Assembly: GCF_042652925.1 (NCBI RefSeq)
Contig: NZ_JBHSHC010000112.1
Location: 1 to 64,000, forward strand
DNA from: Effusibacillus consociatus
Lineage (GTDB): Bacteria > Bacillota > Bacilli > Tumebacillales > Effusibacillaceae
Direction: 5' to 3'
DNA length: 64,000 nt
Positions 16,056 through 25,459 of the stretch are shown here, in pieces. The notes below the pieces were generated by a model. That model searched no databases. It was not told where the DNA came from and saw only the letters and a list, made by a program, of their open reading frames with translations. Position 1 is the first letter of the stretch, and the number at the start of each line of letters is the position of its first letter. A program made the position numbers and the translations under genes.

Positions 16056-16488
16056 TGGATGGATTCCAGAAGAAGAGGCTGCAATTTCCTCTATAGCGAT
16101 TATCGCCCCATTTTCCCGTGTCAATAACCGGTATTGCAAACTTCACGATTCCTCGTTTTAATATGGGGAATGCAATTCGGGTTCTGCGTTATCCGATCAT
16201 TATCTTGGCGGGGACGCTGGGACTTTACGGAATCACAGTCGCGTTATTGGCGATTCTGATTCATCTTACGAGCCTTCCTTCGTTTGGAGTTCCGTATTTC
16301 ACCCCTGTGGCTCCGCTTACGTTCGGGAATTTAAAGGATGTGTACGTGTTCCTTGGTGGAACATGAACTTGCGACGGTGGTTGAAAGGGTCCAAGCACCT
16401 TCTGCGTGTACCGGGAGGACAGAAGCCCAGTCGAAACGGAGCAAAGGCCGAACGGGGGAAGAATAGATGTTCGTTCAAGAGAAAATAA
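16056..16488 (+). pseudogene. Degenerate 3' end of gerA/gerKA-type germinant receptor gene
   Basis: The translation resembles the last 130 residues of GerA-family A subunits (Ser-Ile-Thr-Gly-Ile-Ala-Asn-Phe-Thr-Ile-Pro, then Arg-Val-Leu-Arg-Tyr-Pro and a membrane helix), but it is split over frames. Shifts occur near 16100 and near 16345, after which a typical basic tail (Pro-Trp-Trp-Asn-Met-Asn) runs to TAA 16486-16488. The N-terminal three quarters are missing, so it is a remnant. It overlaps the start of the next ger pseudogene, as A and B genes of such operons often do. Confidence 0.8.
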
Positions 16489-17192
16489 CCGGTTCACAGT
16501 TGGGCTTGTTGTTGATTCCGTTAGTGATTGCTACAGAAATCTTATCTGTTCCTGCGACAATGACAGGAGTGGCCAAGCAAGATGCCTGGTTAGCGGTAAT
16601 TCCTTCGTCCGTGACCGCATTCTGGAGTGTTATGGTTATGACCGCATTGGCAAATCGGTATCCCGGAATGACAATTGTTGAATACAGTACGACAATCCTC
16701 GGAAAATGGATGGGGAAATTGTTGGCGATCTATCTGGCTTATAATTTCTTTACGTTCAGTGCAGGGATTCCTCGGTTCGTGATCGATTTCCTCAATGTTG
16801 TCGCATTGCCTAAGACTCCACCCGCTGTACTGTCGGGAGTGATGCTGGTTATTTGCGGGATTGCCGTATTCGCCGGGATCGAAGTGATCGGATGATGCGG
16901 GCAGTTTCTTGTCCCCTTGGGAATTATGACCTTTGTCCTGATTTGGGTGTTATCATTGCGGGACATGGAATTCGCCCGCCTGCAGCCTATTTTGAGTGAA
17001 GGAATTCGTCCGGTAATCACCGGGGCTGTCATACCGTCCGGATGGATGGGGGAAGTTTTTGTGATCGGCTCCCTGCTGATTGCGGGAGTTGAAATACCCA
17101 GCCCCATCACCCCGCTCCGAATGGTCTTTGAACCAATCGGAAAAATGATATGCAAAAGTGACAGAAAGGTGACAAGGGCATCCTTAGTGTGA
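16467..17192 (+). pseudogene. Germination permease (GerB/GerKB family) with nonsense codon and truncation
   Basis: The ATG at 16467 opens a spore permease-like sequence with several membrane helices. An in-frame TGA at 16893-16895 interrupts it; CGA (Arg) is the likely ancestral codon, since the frame resumes directly with Cys-Gly-Gln-Phe-Leu-Val-Pro-Leu-Gly. Homology fades near 17090 and the frame stops at 17192, giving 241 codons against about 365 in the intact paralogue at 28151-29245. It belongs to the decayed ger operon. Confidence 0.8.
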
Positions 17193-17227
17193 TTCCGTAT
17201 CATGATTCCAGGAAGGGGGCGAGCTTC

Positions 17228-18313
17228 GTGGAGAGAATTATCGGCTATCAACTGTTTGCTACAACGCTGTTATCTCAGATTGGCAGTACGATAATCTTTG
17301 GCTTTGCTTCACCTGCCGGTCGAGATGCGTGGATTGCAGCGTTGCTATCCAGCTTTTTAGGGTCGTTCGTCCTTATATTGTATACTGCATTGATGCGTCT
17401 GCAACCAGGTTTGACTCTCGTCCAATGGTTCCCGGAACAATTCGGTCGTTGGCCGGGGAGGGTGATTGCATGGCTTTATCCTCTCACATTCTTATATATT
17501 GGCGGACGGGTTTTGCGTGATTTTGGGGATTTTATATCACTTACAATTTTACCCCGTACCCCTCTTGCTGTAACTATGGGTACGTTAGTGATGTTAATCG
17601 CTTTTATTCTGTATCACGGTATAGAGAATTTCGCACGGGCTGGAGAGTTCTTACTGCTTGTGGTGTTGCTGTTGTACATTGGTGAGGTGATCCTGCTTCT
17701 TAGTTCAGACATCGTACATCCGGAGTTTCTGCTGCCTGTCCTGGAAAAGGGGTGGGGGGATGTTTGGAAAGCTGTATGGCCGCTCGGGGTGACCGTGCCC
17801 TTATGGAGAGACGATTGTGTTTGGGATGATCTGGACATTGGCAAATGAACCGGGGCGGGTGATGAAGATCACTTTGCTTTCGGCTTGTTTATATGGGATT
17901 CTTATTGCATCTGCCAACATATGGAAATTACAATTTTTGGCGAAAACCTATTTAAACGCTATATCTATCCGCTGTATTCCGTTCTCCCGGAAGTAAGTGT
18001 GGCAGATTTCGTGGAAAATCTGAATCCCCTCGCTGTGGTCTATATGTGTACTATGGTGGTCTTTAAAGTAGGAATCTTTATGTTCGGAGCAATTCGCTGG
18101 ATACGACAGTTGACAGGGATGAAAAGTGAGCGTTGGCTGATTATTCCTGCAGCGATTCTCGTCCTTATATCAGCAATCTACATGGCAGAGAACGTAGCTC
18201 AACACGCCTATGTCGGTCTGAAAATTGTGCCGAACATTGCATGGATTCCCTTATTCTTGGTCTTGCCTGTTCTGCTGCTGTCCGTGATTTTGATTCGGAG
18301 AAGAAAGGCATGA
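17228..18313 (+). pseudogene. Second germination permease (GerB family), two frameshifts
   Basis: The GTG at 17228 follows AAGGGGGCGAG. The first 207 codons encode seven hydrophobic segments of the endospore germination permease family. Near 17797 the homologous reading moves to another frame (Gly-Glu-Thr-Ile-Val-Phe-Gly-Met-Ile-Trp) and near 17935 it moves again, then runs to TGA 18313. If the shifts were repaired the product would have about 360 residues, normal for the family. Two B-type genes in tandem and no C gene suggest an operon already reduced. Confidence 0.78.
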
Positions 18314-18325
18314 TATGATATATTA

Positions 18326-18341
18326 TTGAGTAAGGACTCAA
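18326..18341 (+). promoter_or_regulatory. TetR-type operator upstream of tetR-family gene
   Basis: TTGAGTAAGGACTCAA is the same palindrome as the two upstream of the ABC exporter (9919-9953). It lies 37 bp before the TetR start codon and implies autoregulation. Confidence 0.75.
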
Positions 18342-18377
18342 TCATGCATCAGAAAGAATCGACCGGAGGTTTACAAA

Positions 18378-19061
18378 ATGAAGGACAAATCCACACGACA
18401 ATCACCCATCCATACAAATGAGTTGGCCGATATCGATTTTAACCCGGACACTGAATTGACGGAGAAGCACTGGCAGATTCTCGAAGCGGCCATTCGCGTG
18501 TTTTCCGAAAAAGGATTCAGCGCCAGTCGAACGAGCGAGGTGGCCAAAGAGGCCGGCGTATCGGAAGGGACCATTTTTAACTACTTCAAGACAAAGAAAG
18601 ATCTCCTTCTGGGCATGCTTATCCCGCTGTTTGTCAGATTCTTTCGTCCTTTTGTATTAAGCGGTGTCGAGAAAATCTTTAAATCGCGAACAGACCGAAG
18701 GATTGAAGATGTATTGGCGGATCTGATGCGAGATCGAATTCGCCTGGCACAAAATAATCTGCCCCTGATTAAGACGGTTGCCATTGAGGCTGCGTTCCAT
18801 CCCGAATTGTTGCAGCCTATCAAGGAGAAAGTGCTTCCGAAGGTAATCGGGATCGGAACCAGGTTTATTCGTGAAGAAGTGGAAAAGGGAACGCTTCGCG
18901 ATGTGGACTCCGTATCGGCCTTGAGAATTTTGATGAGCATGATAGCTGGCTACGTTGTACTTCGAAACGTGGCTCCGGAGGTATTTGGGCAGGAGGATGA
19001 GGAGGTAGAAATTCAGCGGATGGTGGAGATTTACCTGAACGGAGTTAAGGCGAAGGACTAA
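18378..19061 (+). CDS. TetR/AcrR family transcriptional regulator
   Basis: 227 residues; CGGAGG lies 9 nt upstream of the ATG. The TetR helix-turn-helix is at about residues 30-76 (Ile-Leu-Glu-Ala-Ala-Ile-Arg-Val-Phe-Ser-Glu-Lys-Gly-Phe, then Gly-Thr-Ile-Phe-Asn-Tyr-Phe-Lys-Thr-Lys). The C-terminal helical ligand domain is not assignable to an effector. The operator in front of this gene recurs twice before the ABC-2 exporter at 10054-11810, so that pump and this gene are its probable targets. Confidence 0.92.
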   Translation: MKDKSTRQSPIHTNELADIDFNPDTELTEKHWQILEAAIRVFSEKGFSASRTSEVAKEAGVSEGTIFNYFKTKKDLLLGMLIPLFVRFFRPFVLSGVEKIFKSRTDRRIEDVLADLMRDRIRLAQNNLPLIKTVAIEAAFHPELLQPIKEKVLPKVIGIGTRFIREEVEKGTLRDVDSVSALRILMSMIAGYVVLRNVAPEVFGQEDEEVEIQRMVEIYLNGVKAKD

Positions 19062-19150
19062 TGCCGGTACTTTTTGCCCTTCACAGCGAGCCCCTTCCCG
19101 TGCTACCTTACTAAGGTGGAAAAAATTAAGGAAGGCCAGCGGAGGGTTGT

Positions 19151-21298
19151 ATGACTTCTGAGGTGAAATCATCATTTACAATTGATACGGATTCGATCCT
19201 TAAAGGGCTGAATCCTGAGCAGAAAAAAGCGGTGGAAACAACGGAAGGACCCCTGCTGATTCTTGCCGGGGCGGGCTCGGGCAAAACAAGCGTAATGACC
19301 CGGCGGATAGCGTATCTGATGGGGCACCATAAAGTGCAGCCTTGGAATATCCTTGCGATTACCTTTACGAATAAAGCGGCGAAAGAAATGAACGAACGTG
19401 TGGAGAAACTGGTTGGGGAAGCGGCCAGCGACATTTGGATGAGCACATTCCATTCCATGTGTGTGAAGATTCTGCGGCGGGAAGCTGAGAAACTCGGCTA
19501 TCAGAACAATTTTTCCATCCTGGATCCGGAAGACCAGATGGCTGCAATCAAGCAGTGTATGCTGGACCTCAACTATGACATGAAGAAGTTTGAGCCTTTC
19601 TCGGTACAGTGGAAAATTTCCGCTGCCAAGAATGAACTGCTCGGTCCCGACGAGTTTAAAAAAATGGCCGGGAAGTCTTTGCTTGATTCGGTGGCGGCCA
19701 ATGTGTACCGGGAATATCAGCATAAACTTAGCGGCATCAATGCGTTGGACTTCGATGACCTGATTTTTAAAACCGTTCAGCTGTTTGAAGATCAACCGGA
19801 TGTGTTGGAAACGTACCAAGAAAAGTTTCAGTACATACATGTCGATGAATATCAGGATACAAACCGTGCGCAGTACAAGTTAGTCAATCTTCTGGCGAAG
19901 AAATACAGAAATCTTTGTGTGGTCGGGGACTCTGACCAGGCGATTTATCGCTGGCGGGGGGCGGACATCTCCAATATTCTCAACTTTGAACGGGACTATC
20001 CCGAAGCCAATGTCATCATGCTGGAACAAAACTACAGATCCACCAGTACCATTCTGGACGCGGCCAATGCGGTAATCCGCAATAATACACAAAGGAAAGA
20101 CAAGAATCTGTGGTCGGCGAAAGGACAGGGTGAGAAGATCTCCATCTATGCGGCGCTTGATCAGGCAGATGAAGCGGCGTATGTGGTGGCAAAGGTCCAG
20201 GAGCACGTGGGCAATGGCGGACAATTTCGCGATTGCACCGTTCTGTACCGGGCCAACGCCCAATCCCGGGCGATCGAGGAAGTGTTCCTGCAAGCGGCGA
20301 TTCCATACAAGATTCTTGGCGGAATGACGTTTTATGACCGGCGCGAAATCAAGGATGTCATGGCCTATTTAAAGGCGATATCAAACCCGCAGGACGAGAT
20401 TTCTTTACTGCGGATCGTCAATGTTCCAAAGCGGAATATTGGGGAAGGGACCCTTAAGCGGCTGCTTGATTTTGCTCATGACAACAGCTTGACTCTGCTG
20501 GAAGCGATGGGCAAAGCGGAACAGGCAGATCTCGGTGCGAAGGCGACCGAAGCGGTGAAAAAGTTTCATCTGCTGATGACAGATCTTCACTTTACACAAG
20601 AGGGACTGTCGGTCACCGAGTTTCTGCAGGAAATGCTGAGGCGGACCGGGTATCGGGAAATGTATGAGTCAAGCCCGAAAGAAGAAGACAAGAACCGGCT
20701 TGAGAATATTGATGAGCTTCTGACCGTCACACGGGCGTTTGACAAGCGCCGCCGGGGCACGTTGGCCGATTTTTTGGCTGAAACCTCGTTGTTATCCGAT
20801 ACGGACAAAGAAACAGGGAAAAAAGATAATGCGGTGCACATGATGACCATGCATGCATCGAAAGGGCTTGAGTTTCCAGTGGTATTCGTTATTGGGGCGG
20901 AGGAGACGATTTTTCCGCACAGCCGCTCGATGGATACCACTGGTGGAATCGAAGAAGAACGAAATCTGTGCTATGTGGCGATCACAAGAGCGCAAGAGAA
21001 GCTGCATATTACGTACTGTACGGAACGCACCATTTTTGGGCAGCTGCAAATGAACGATCCCTCCCGCTTTTTGGATGAACTGCCGGAAGAACTGGTTGAA
21101 AAATCGGGCTCTGACTTCCAAGTGGTTCCCCGGTGGGAAATCGGCCTGCGTGTCCGCCATCCACAGTGGGGGATTGGGGTGATTATGGATATGACCGGAA
21201 AAGACGATGAATTGGAACTGGAGGTTACTTTCCAGTCCAGACACGGAACAAAAAAAGTAAAACCGAAGACGACAAAGCTTCGGGTTATCGAAAAGTAA
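19151..21298 (+). CDS. pcrA: ATP-dependent DNA helicase PcrA/UvrD
   Basis: 715 residues; AGCGGAGG precedes the ATG. Superfamily 1 motifs are in order: I Ala-Gly-Ala-Gly-Ser-Gly-Lys-Thr near residue 37, Ia Thr-Phe-Thr-Asn-Lys-Ala-Ala, II Val-Asp-Glu-Tyr-Gln-Asp-Thr, III Gly-Asp-Ser-Asp-Gln-Ala-Ile-Tyr, IV Gln-Asn-Tyr-Arg-Ser, V His-Ala-Ser-Lys-Gly-Leu-Glu-Phe, VI Val-Ala-Ile-Thr-Arg-Ala. The last 60 residues form the Tudor-like tail that contacts RNA polymerase in Bacillus PcrA. It unwinds DNA 3'-5' in repair and replication-conflict resolution. ligA, the usual neighbour, is absent; a convergent isomerase gene follows. Confidence 0.97.
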   Translation: MTSEVKSSFTIDTDSILKGLNPEQKKAVETTEGPLLILAGAGSGKTSVMTRRIAYLMGHHKVQPWNILAITFTNKAAKEMNERVEKLVGEAASDIWMSTFHSMCVKILRREAEKLGYQNNFSILDPEDQMAAIKQCMLDLNYDMKKFEPFSVQWKISAAKNELLGPDEFKKMAGKSLLDSVAANVYREYQHKLSGINALDFDDLIFKTVQLFEDQPDVLETYQEKFQYIHVDEYQDTNRAQYKLVNLLAKKYRNLCVVGDSDQAIYRWRGADISNILNFERDYPEANVIMLEQNYRSTSTILDAANAVIRNNTQRKDKNLWSAKGQGEKISIYAALDQADEAAYVVAKVQEHVGNGGQFRDCTVLYRANAQSRAIEEVFLQAAIPYKILGGMTFYDRREIKDVMAYLKAISNPQDEISLLRIVNVPKRNIGEGTLKRLLDFAHDNSLTLLEAMGKAEQADLGAKATEAVKKFHLLMTDLHFTQEGLSVTEFLQEMLRRTGYREMYESSPKEEDKNRLENIDELLTVTRAFDKRRRGTLADFLAETSLLSDTDKETGKKDNAVHMMTMHASKGLEFPVVFVIGAEETIFPHSRSMDTTGGIEEERNLCYVAITRAQEKLHITYCTERTIFGQLQMNDPSRFLDELPEELVEKSGSDFQVVPRWEIGLRVRHPQWGIGVIMDMTGKDDELELEVTFQSRHGTKKVKPKTTKLRVIEK

Positions 21299-21323
21299 GC
21301 CGCGTTTTCGATGAGAATTTGTT

Positions 21324-21354
21324 CTGGCCCTCGGATTATTGGGCCAGTCTTTTC
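21324..21354 (+). terminator. Rho-independent terminator after pcrA
   Basis: 7-bp GC-rich stem CTGGCCC / GGGCCAG followed by TCTTTT. Confidence 0.82.
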
Positions 21355-21398
21355 CTATCGCCACCGGCACTGCTGCCGAGATGAGGACATCTGCTTTT

Positions 21399-22184
21399 TT
21401 ATGCGGCACCGATTGATATCAAGTAGTCGATGCTCAGTTTCGCGCTTTCAAGAGGGGAAAGACGGCTGAAATCCTGCTCTACAAAGTAATACTGCACCCC
21501 TACATCGCGGGCAATCGGAAAGACGGACCGGTAATCAATAATCCCGCGCCCTACTTCCGTAAAGTCGCCCTCTCGGTCCATATCTTTTACATGTATAAGT
21601 GGAACTCGCCCTTTATAGGAATTAAGGGTCATCGCGGGGTCAAGCCCGGCCTTTTTCACCCAGAACAGATCAAGCTCGAGCTGCAGGACATTGGCACTCA
21701 CACTATGCAATAAACGGTCAAGAAGGTACATTCCGCCAATTTTTTCAAACTCGAAAGCATGATTATGATATGCCAATTGAAGGCCGTATTGCCGGACCTC
21801 TTTGCCGATCTTTTGAATGGACGAAACGAGTGTGCGGAATTCCTGTTCGTTGGTAAGCTGCTCTCGGCCGACAGAAGGGATGACAATATATTTTCCACCG
21901 ATGGTGAGGCTGTATTTGATTTGGGCGATCAATTCCTTTTCCAGTGTCTGCATTGCAACGTGGCTCGAGACTCCCTGCAGGCCAAAATCATCTAAAGCTT
22001 TCTTCATTTCATCTGCCGGAATACCGTAATAGCCGGCAAACTCCACGGTTTGGTATCCCATTTCCGCTATTTTCCCAAGAGTTCCGAAAAAATCCTCTAC
22101 CAGTTCGTCGCGCACGGTATAAAGCTGGAGACCCGGAGGAATCTTGGACTTCTCCATCCAGTTAACAAGCCTGGGAGATTTCAT
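21399..22184 (-). CDS. Xylose isomerase-like TIM barrel (sugar phosphate isomerase/epimerase)
   Basis: 261 residues from the ATG at 22184 (AGGAG 5 nt upstream); in-frame codons up to 22217 are possible. AP-endonuclease-2-type barrel with likely metal ligands in Tyr-His-Asn-His-Ala-Phe-Glu-Phe, Glu-Leu-Asp-Leu-Phe-Trp, Ile-His-Val-Lys-Asp and Phe-Val-Glu-Gln-Asp. The family includes inosose dehydratases, epimerases and enzymes acting on 3-keto-glycosides. It is the last gene of a four-gene run, 60 bp after a GMC oxidoreductase gene, which suggests that it processes the keto-sugar the oxidoreductases make. The reaction itself is not shown. Confidence 0.87.
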   Translation of the reverse strand: MKSPRLVNWMEKSKIPPGLQLYTVRDELVEDFFGTLGKIAEMGYQTVEFAGYYGIPADEMKKALDDFGLQGVSSHVAMQTLEKELIAQIKYSLTIGGKYIVIPSVGREQLTNEQEFRTLVSSIQKIGKEVRQYGLQLAYHNHAFEFEKIGGMYLLDRLLHSVSANVLQLELDLFWVKKAGLDPAMTLNSYKGRVPLIHVKDMDREGDFTEVGRGIIDYRSVFPIARDVGVQYYFVEQDFSRLSPLESAKLSIDYLISIGAA

Positions 22185-22243
22185 CTGTTCTCCTGCATCC
22201 TCCTCGATTTGAAACATCAGTTTGTTTCCGAATTACGAATTCT

Positions 22244-23734
22244 TTATTTTAATTGCCGAATGACATAATCCGCTGTACGAATCGCGAGGGCGATCGTGGT
22301 CAATGTCGGATTGGCCGCTCCGGTAGATGGCAATACGCTGTTGTCGGCGACGTAGAGACCGGATACACCGAAAATTTCTCCATACCGGTTCACTGCCGCA
22401 TTGGATCCGTCATCACCCATGCGGCAGGTTCCCGACTCATGGAAGTCAAGTCCGGGCGGGTTCAGGCAGATGGGCGGTTGGCCTTCCTTTGAAATCAAAC
22501 GGGCCCCGATGGCTGAGGCGACCCGCTGCATATCTTTCGTCATTTGTCGAATGACCGCTTGATCTTTTTCACTATAAGAAAAATTTACTTGAATCTCAGG
22601 CACCCCATATTCATCCTGCCTGCGCGGGTCGAGGAAGACCTGGTTTTCAAAGCGTGATTCGACCTTCCCAAAGCCTTGAAAGAAGATCTGCCATACGTCC
22701 TGTAAAGGTTTTTCTTCATACGGTTGATACCACAAATAGGTTCCAGGCCCGTAAATCTGGAACTGATAAGGACGTACTTCCGTCTGGGGGATCAAAATTC
22801 CGAGTGTCCCCAATACCTCCGGAAGCTCCCGGCGGCTTATTTGTCCTGTTGCGATAATAAATGAATGGTTGGCCAGGTAATGGCCGACGGATCTTCCCTG
22901 AATCCCCGAATGAAGCAACAGGCGAGGGGTTTCAAAAGTGCTTCCCGATAAAATGACTCTTCTGGTTTTCAGAAAATACGATTTTTTCTCGGGTGACATC
23001 ACCTGAAGCCCCGTCACTTTCCCTCTTTCGGTGTGAACCCGGACGGCGCGGGCCATCACCGCCAAATCGAACGGACGCCGGTTTAAGGCAGCAGCAAGGA
23101 AATTGATCGAACTGAAAAAAACATTGGAATGGATCTCACCATATTTTGTTGTTTGAAGGTCGACGGCTACCGGATAATCGTCGGCTTCGGGAAAACCGTT
23201 TTCACGAAGGCGCTGGAGCAGCAGTTGGGTGATCGAAGACCCTTTGGTATAAGCCGAAGTGACGTTCATGATCTGTTCGGCAATGCTGTAGTACAGCTTC
23301 ATTTCTTTGCCGGTCACAGGCCATTTCCCGGTCTCGGAAACAGGCATGCGGGGACTGACTGCAGTCCAGAACAACGTCCTTCCCCCGAGAGCGAAAACTT
23401 GTTTCGCGCCTGAAAATTGAGGGAGGATTCTGCCGATCGGTTTCGATATTTTGGGGTTTTGGAAATATCTTAAAAAGCGCCTGCCATTCATTGTAGGAAT
23501 ATTATGTGCATGTGTCGGCAGCAAGAGGTCCCCCGCTTCGACCATTCCGATCCGTCTGCCGTTTCGCCCCCATCGCTCGCACAGCCTCCAAAGAACGGCT
23601 CCTCCACCAGCCCCGCTGCCGACGATGAGGACGTCATAATCCGTTTGTTCCATTTGCTCGAGCGAAGTGAGGGGAATCCAGTGGTCCAAGTATTTTGTTG
23701 GCGGTTCAGGCGGGCAAGGGAAAATGGGTGTCAA
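22244..23734 (-). CDS. GMC family FAD-dependent oxidoreductase
   Basis: 496 residues from a TTG at 23734 that lies 9 nt after AAAGGAA; the in-frame GTG at 23743 is too close to that site. The FAD-binding Rossmann motif (Val-Gly-Ser-Gly-Ala-Gly-Gly-Gly-Ala-Val-Leu-Trp-Arg-Leu) is at about residues 40-53. The C-terminal GMC domain has the catalytic His (His-Glu-Ser-Gly-Thr-Cys-Arg-Met-Gly) and Asn (Gly-Ala-Ala-Asn-Pro-Thr-Leu-Thr). No signal peptide. It is closest in pattern to sugar or glycoside dehydrogenases of the family. It is third of the run 26986-21399 and shares a nearly identical 98-bp patch with the next gene. Confidence 0.9.
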   Translation of the reverse strand: MTPIFPCPPEPPTKYLDHWIPLTSLEQMEQTDYDVLIVGSGAGGGAVLWRLCERWGRNGRRIGMVEAGDLLLPTHAHNIPTMNGRRFLRYFQNPKISKPIGRILPQFSGAKQVFALGGRTLFWTAVSPRMPVSETGKWPVTGKEMKLYYSIAEQIMNVTSAYTKGSSITQLLLQRLRENGFPEADDYPVAVDLQTTKYGEIHSNVFFSSINFLAAALNRRPFDLAVMARAVRVHTERGKVTGLQVMSPEKKSYFLKTRRVILSGSTFETPRLLLHSGIQGRSVGHYLANHSFIIATGQISRRELPEVLGTLGILIPQTEVRPYQFQIYGPGTYLWYQPYEEKPLQDVWQIFFQGFGKVESRFENQVFLDPRRQDEYGVPEIQVNFSYSEKDQAVIRQMTKDMQRVASAIGARLISKEGQPPICLNPPGLDFHESGTCRMGDDGSNAAVNRYGEIFGVSGLYVADNSVLPSTGAANPTLTTIALAIRTADYVIRQLK

Positions 23735-23796
23735 TATCGGCACTTCCTTTCGAACAAATCATGATTTCGCGAAGACGCTGTGATCCTTTATAATAC

Positions 23797-25437
23797 TTAT
23801 TTCAATTGATGGAGAATATGATCTGCCGTGCGAAGGGCCATAGCTACCGTCGTCAATGCCGGATTGGCGGCTCCGACAGTAACCAAAATGCTGCTGTCGG
23901 CCACATAGAGGCCGGACACGCCGTGAATTTGGCCATACCGGTCGGTTGCGGAAGTCAAAGGATCATCCCCCATGCGGCAGGTTCCCATATCGTGGAAAAC
24001 CTCCCCGACCGGCTGCAGGCAAATAGGCGCGGAGCCGATTGAATTGAAGGGAACTCTCATGGCTGAGAAAGTTTGCTTCATCCCCTCCGCTATATGGAGG
24101 ATGACTGCTTTGTCATTTTGGCTATAGGCAAAATCGATTTGGATCTCGGGTACCCCGTATTCATCCCGTCTGCGGGGATCGAGATAGACTCTGTTTTCAA
24201 ACCGCGGTTCGACCTTGCCAAAACCGTATAAAATGATCTCCCATTGTTCCCGCAAAGGTTTTTGTTCAAAGGGCTGATACCAGTCAAATGTTCCCGGACC
24301 GTGAATTTCGATCTGAAAGGGACGAGCCTCCGTCTGCGGGATTAAAATTTTCAGTGTCCCCAAAACCTCCGGAAACTCCTGGCGGCTTATCATTCCTTTG
24401 GCTCTTACAAAAGAATGATTTACAAGATAACGACCAATGGCTGGTCCACGGATTCCGGAGTAAAGAAGAAGGCGCGGGGTTTCAAACGTACTGGCCGACA
24501 AAACGATGGTTTTGGCTTTAATAACATACGATCTTTTATCCGGTGACATCACTTTGACGCCGACCGCTTTTCCTCTGTCGGTAAGCACTTGGACAGCACG
24601 TGCCTTCACTGCCAGATCGAAAGGGCGAAGGTTGAGGGAAGAAGCCAACAAATGGAACGAGCTGAAAAATACATTCGAATGAATCTGGCCATATTGCGTT
24701 GACTCAAGGTCGACCGCCATCGGGACATCCATTGCTTCGGGAAAACCGTTTTCACGAAGGCGCTGGAGCAGCAGTTGGGTGATCGAAGATCCTTTGGTAT
24801 AAGCCGAAGTGACGTTCATGATCTGTTCGGCGATATTGTAGTAGAATCGGATCTCTTCCACCGGGATCGGCCATTTTTGCATCTCAGCATCATACATGCG
24901 GGGGGAGAAGGCTCCCCAGAACAAGGTTCGGCCTCCCAGCGCAAATATTTGCTTCGCACCAGGAAATTGAGGAAGCGGTTTCGATACTTTAGGGCTTAAC
25001 AAATAGTTTTCCAAACGTCGGTTGCTCATCGTGGGAATGTTTCGTGCATGTGTCGGCAGCAAGAGGTCTCCCGCTTCGACCATACCGATCCGTTTGCCGT
25101 TTCGTCCCCATCGCTCGCACAGCCTCCAAAGAACGGCTCCTCCACCGGCCCCGCTTCCGACGATAAGGACGTCATAATCCGTTTGCTGCATTTTCTCCAA
25201 AGATGTCAGAGGTATCCAATGATCCAGATAATCCGGCGGTTCCTCTGGCGGACAAGGGGGAAGAACGGTCTGCCTGAGAGGCACAGCTGTAGAAGGGATG
25301 TTTATTTTTCTGCCGGCTATGATCAGATCAGGACTTTGAATGTGTGGATTGAAAGCGAGGAGATCCTTAAGTTCGAGATGATATTTTTGCGAAATAAATC
25401 TGAGGGTTTCTCCGTCTCTACCGAAATAGAAATACAT
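23797..25437 (-). CDS. LysM-like domain fused to GMC oxidoreductase
   Basis: 546 residues. The ATG at 25437 lies after AGGA and just beyond the end of the upstream GMC gene, so translation may be coupled. Residues 1-45 resemble a LysM repeat (Asp-Gly-Glu-Thr-Leu-Arg-Phe-Ile, Leu-Leu-Ala-Phe-Asn-Pro-His-Ile, then Ile-Ala-Gly-Arg-Lys-Ile-Asn-Ile-Pro). A Pro-rich linker leads to a complete GMC enzyme with Gly-Ser-Gly-Ala-Gly-Gly-Gly, His-Asp-Met-Gly-Thr-Cys-Arg-Met-Gly and Gly-Ala-Ala-Asn-Pro. LysM domains bind peptidoglycan or chitin, and in spore formers they often anchor coat or cortex proteins. No secretion signal is seen, which fits a protein acting in the mother cell. Confidence 0.88.
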   Translation of the reverse strand: MYFYFGRDGETLRFISQKYHLELKDLLAFNPHIQSPDLIIAGRKINIPSTAVPLRQTVLPPCPPEEPPDYLDHWIPLTSLEKMQQTDYDVLIVGSGAGGGAVLWRLCERWGRNGKRIGMVEAGDLLLPTHARNIPTMSNRRLENYLLSPKVSKPLPQFPGAKQIFALGGRTLFWGAFSPRMYDAEMQKWPIPVEEIRFYYNIAEQIMNVTSAYTKGSSITQLLLQRLRENGFPEAMDVPMAVDLESTQYGQIHSNVFFSSFHLLASSLNLRPFDLAVKARAVQVLTDRGKAVGVKVMSPDKRSYVIKAKTIVLSASTFETPRLLLYSGIRGPAIGRYLVNHSFVRAKGMISRQEFPEVLGTLKILIPQTEARPFQIEIHGPGTFDWYQPFEQKPLREQWEIILYGFGKVEPRFENRVYLDPRRRDEYGVPEIQIDFAYSQNDKAVILHIAEGMKQTFSAMRVPFNSIGSAPICLQPVGEVFHDMGTCRMGDDPLTSATDRYGQIHGVSGLYVADSSILVTVGAANPALTTVAMALRTADHILHQLK

Positions 25438-25459
25438 GGTTTCACATCCTAGCTTCATT

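Noticed and set aside
15906..16139. N-terminal extension of the minus-strand Gln-rich gene up to 16139
   Set aside because: It is antisense to the ger A-gene remnant and the clear ribosome binding site is at 15905.
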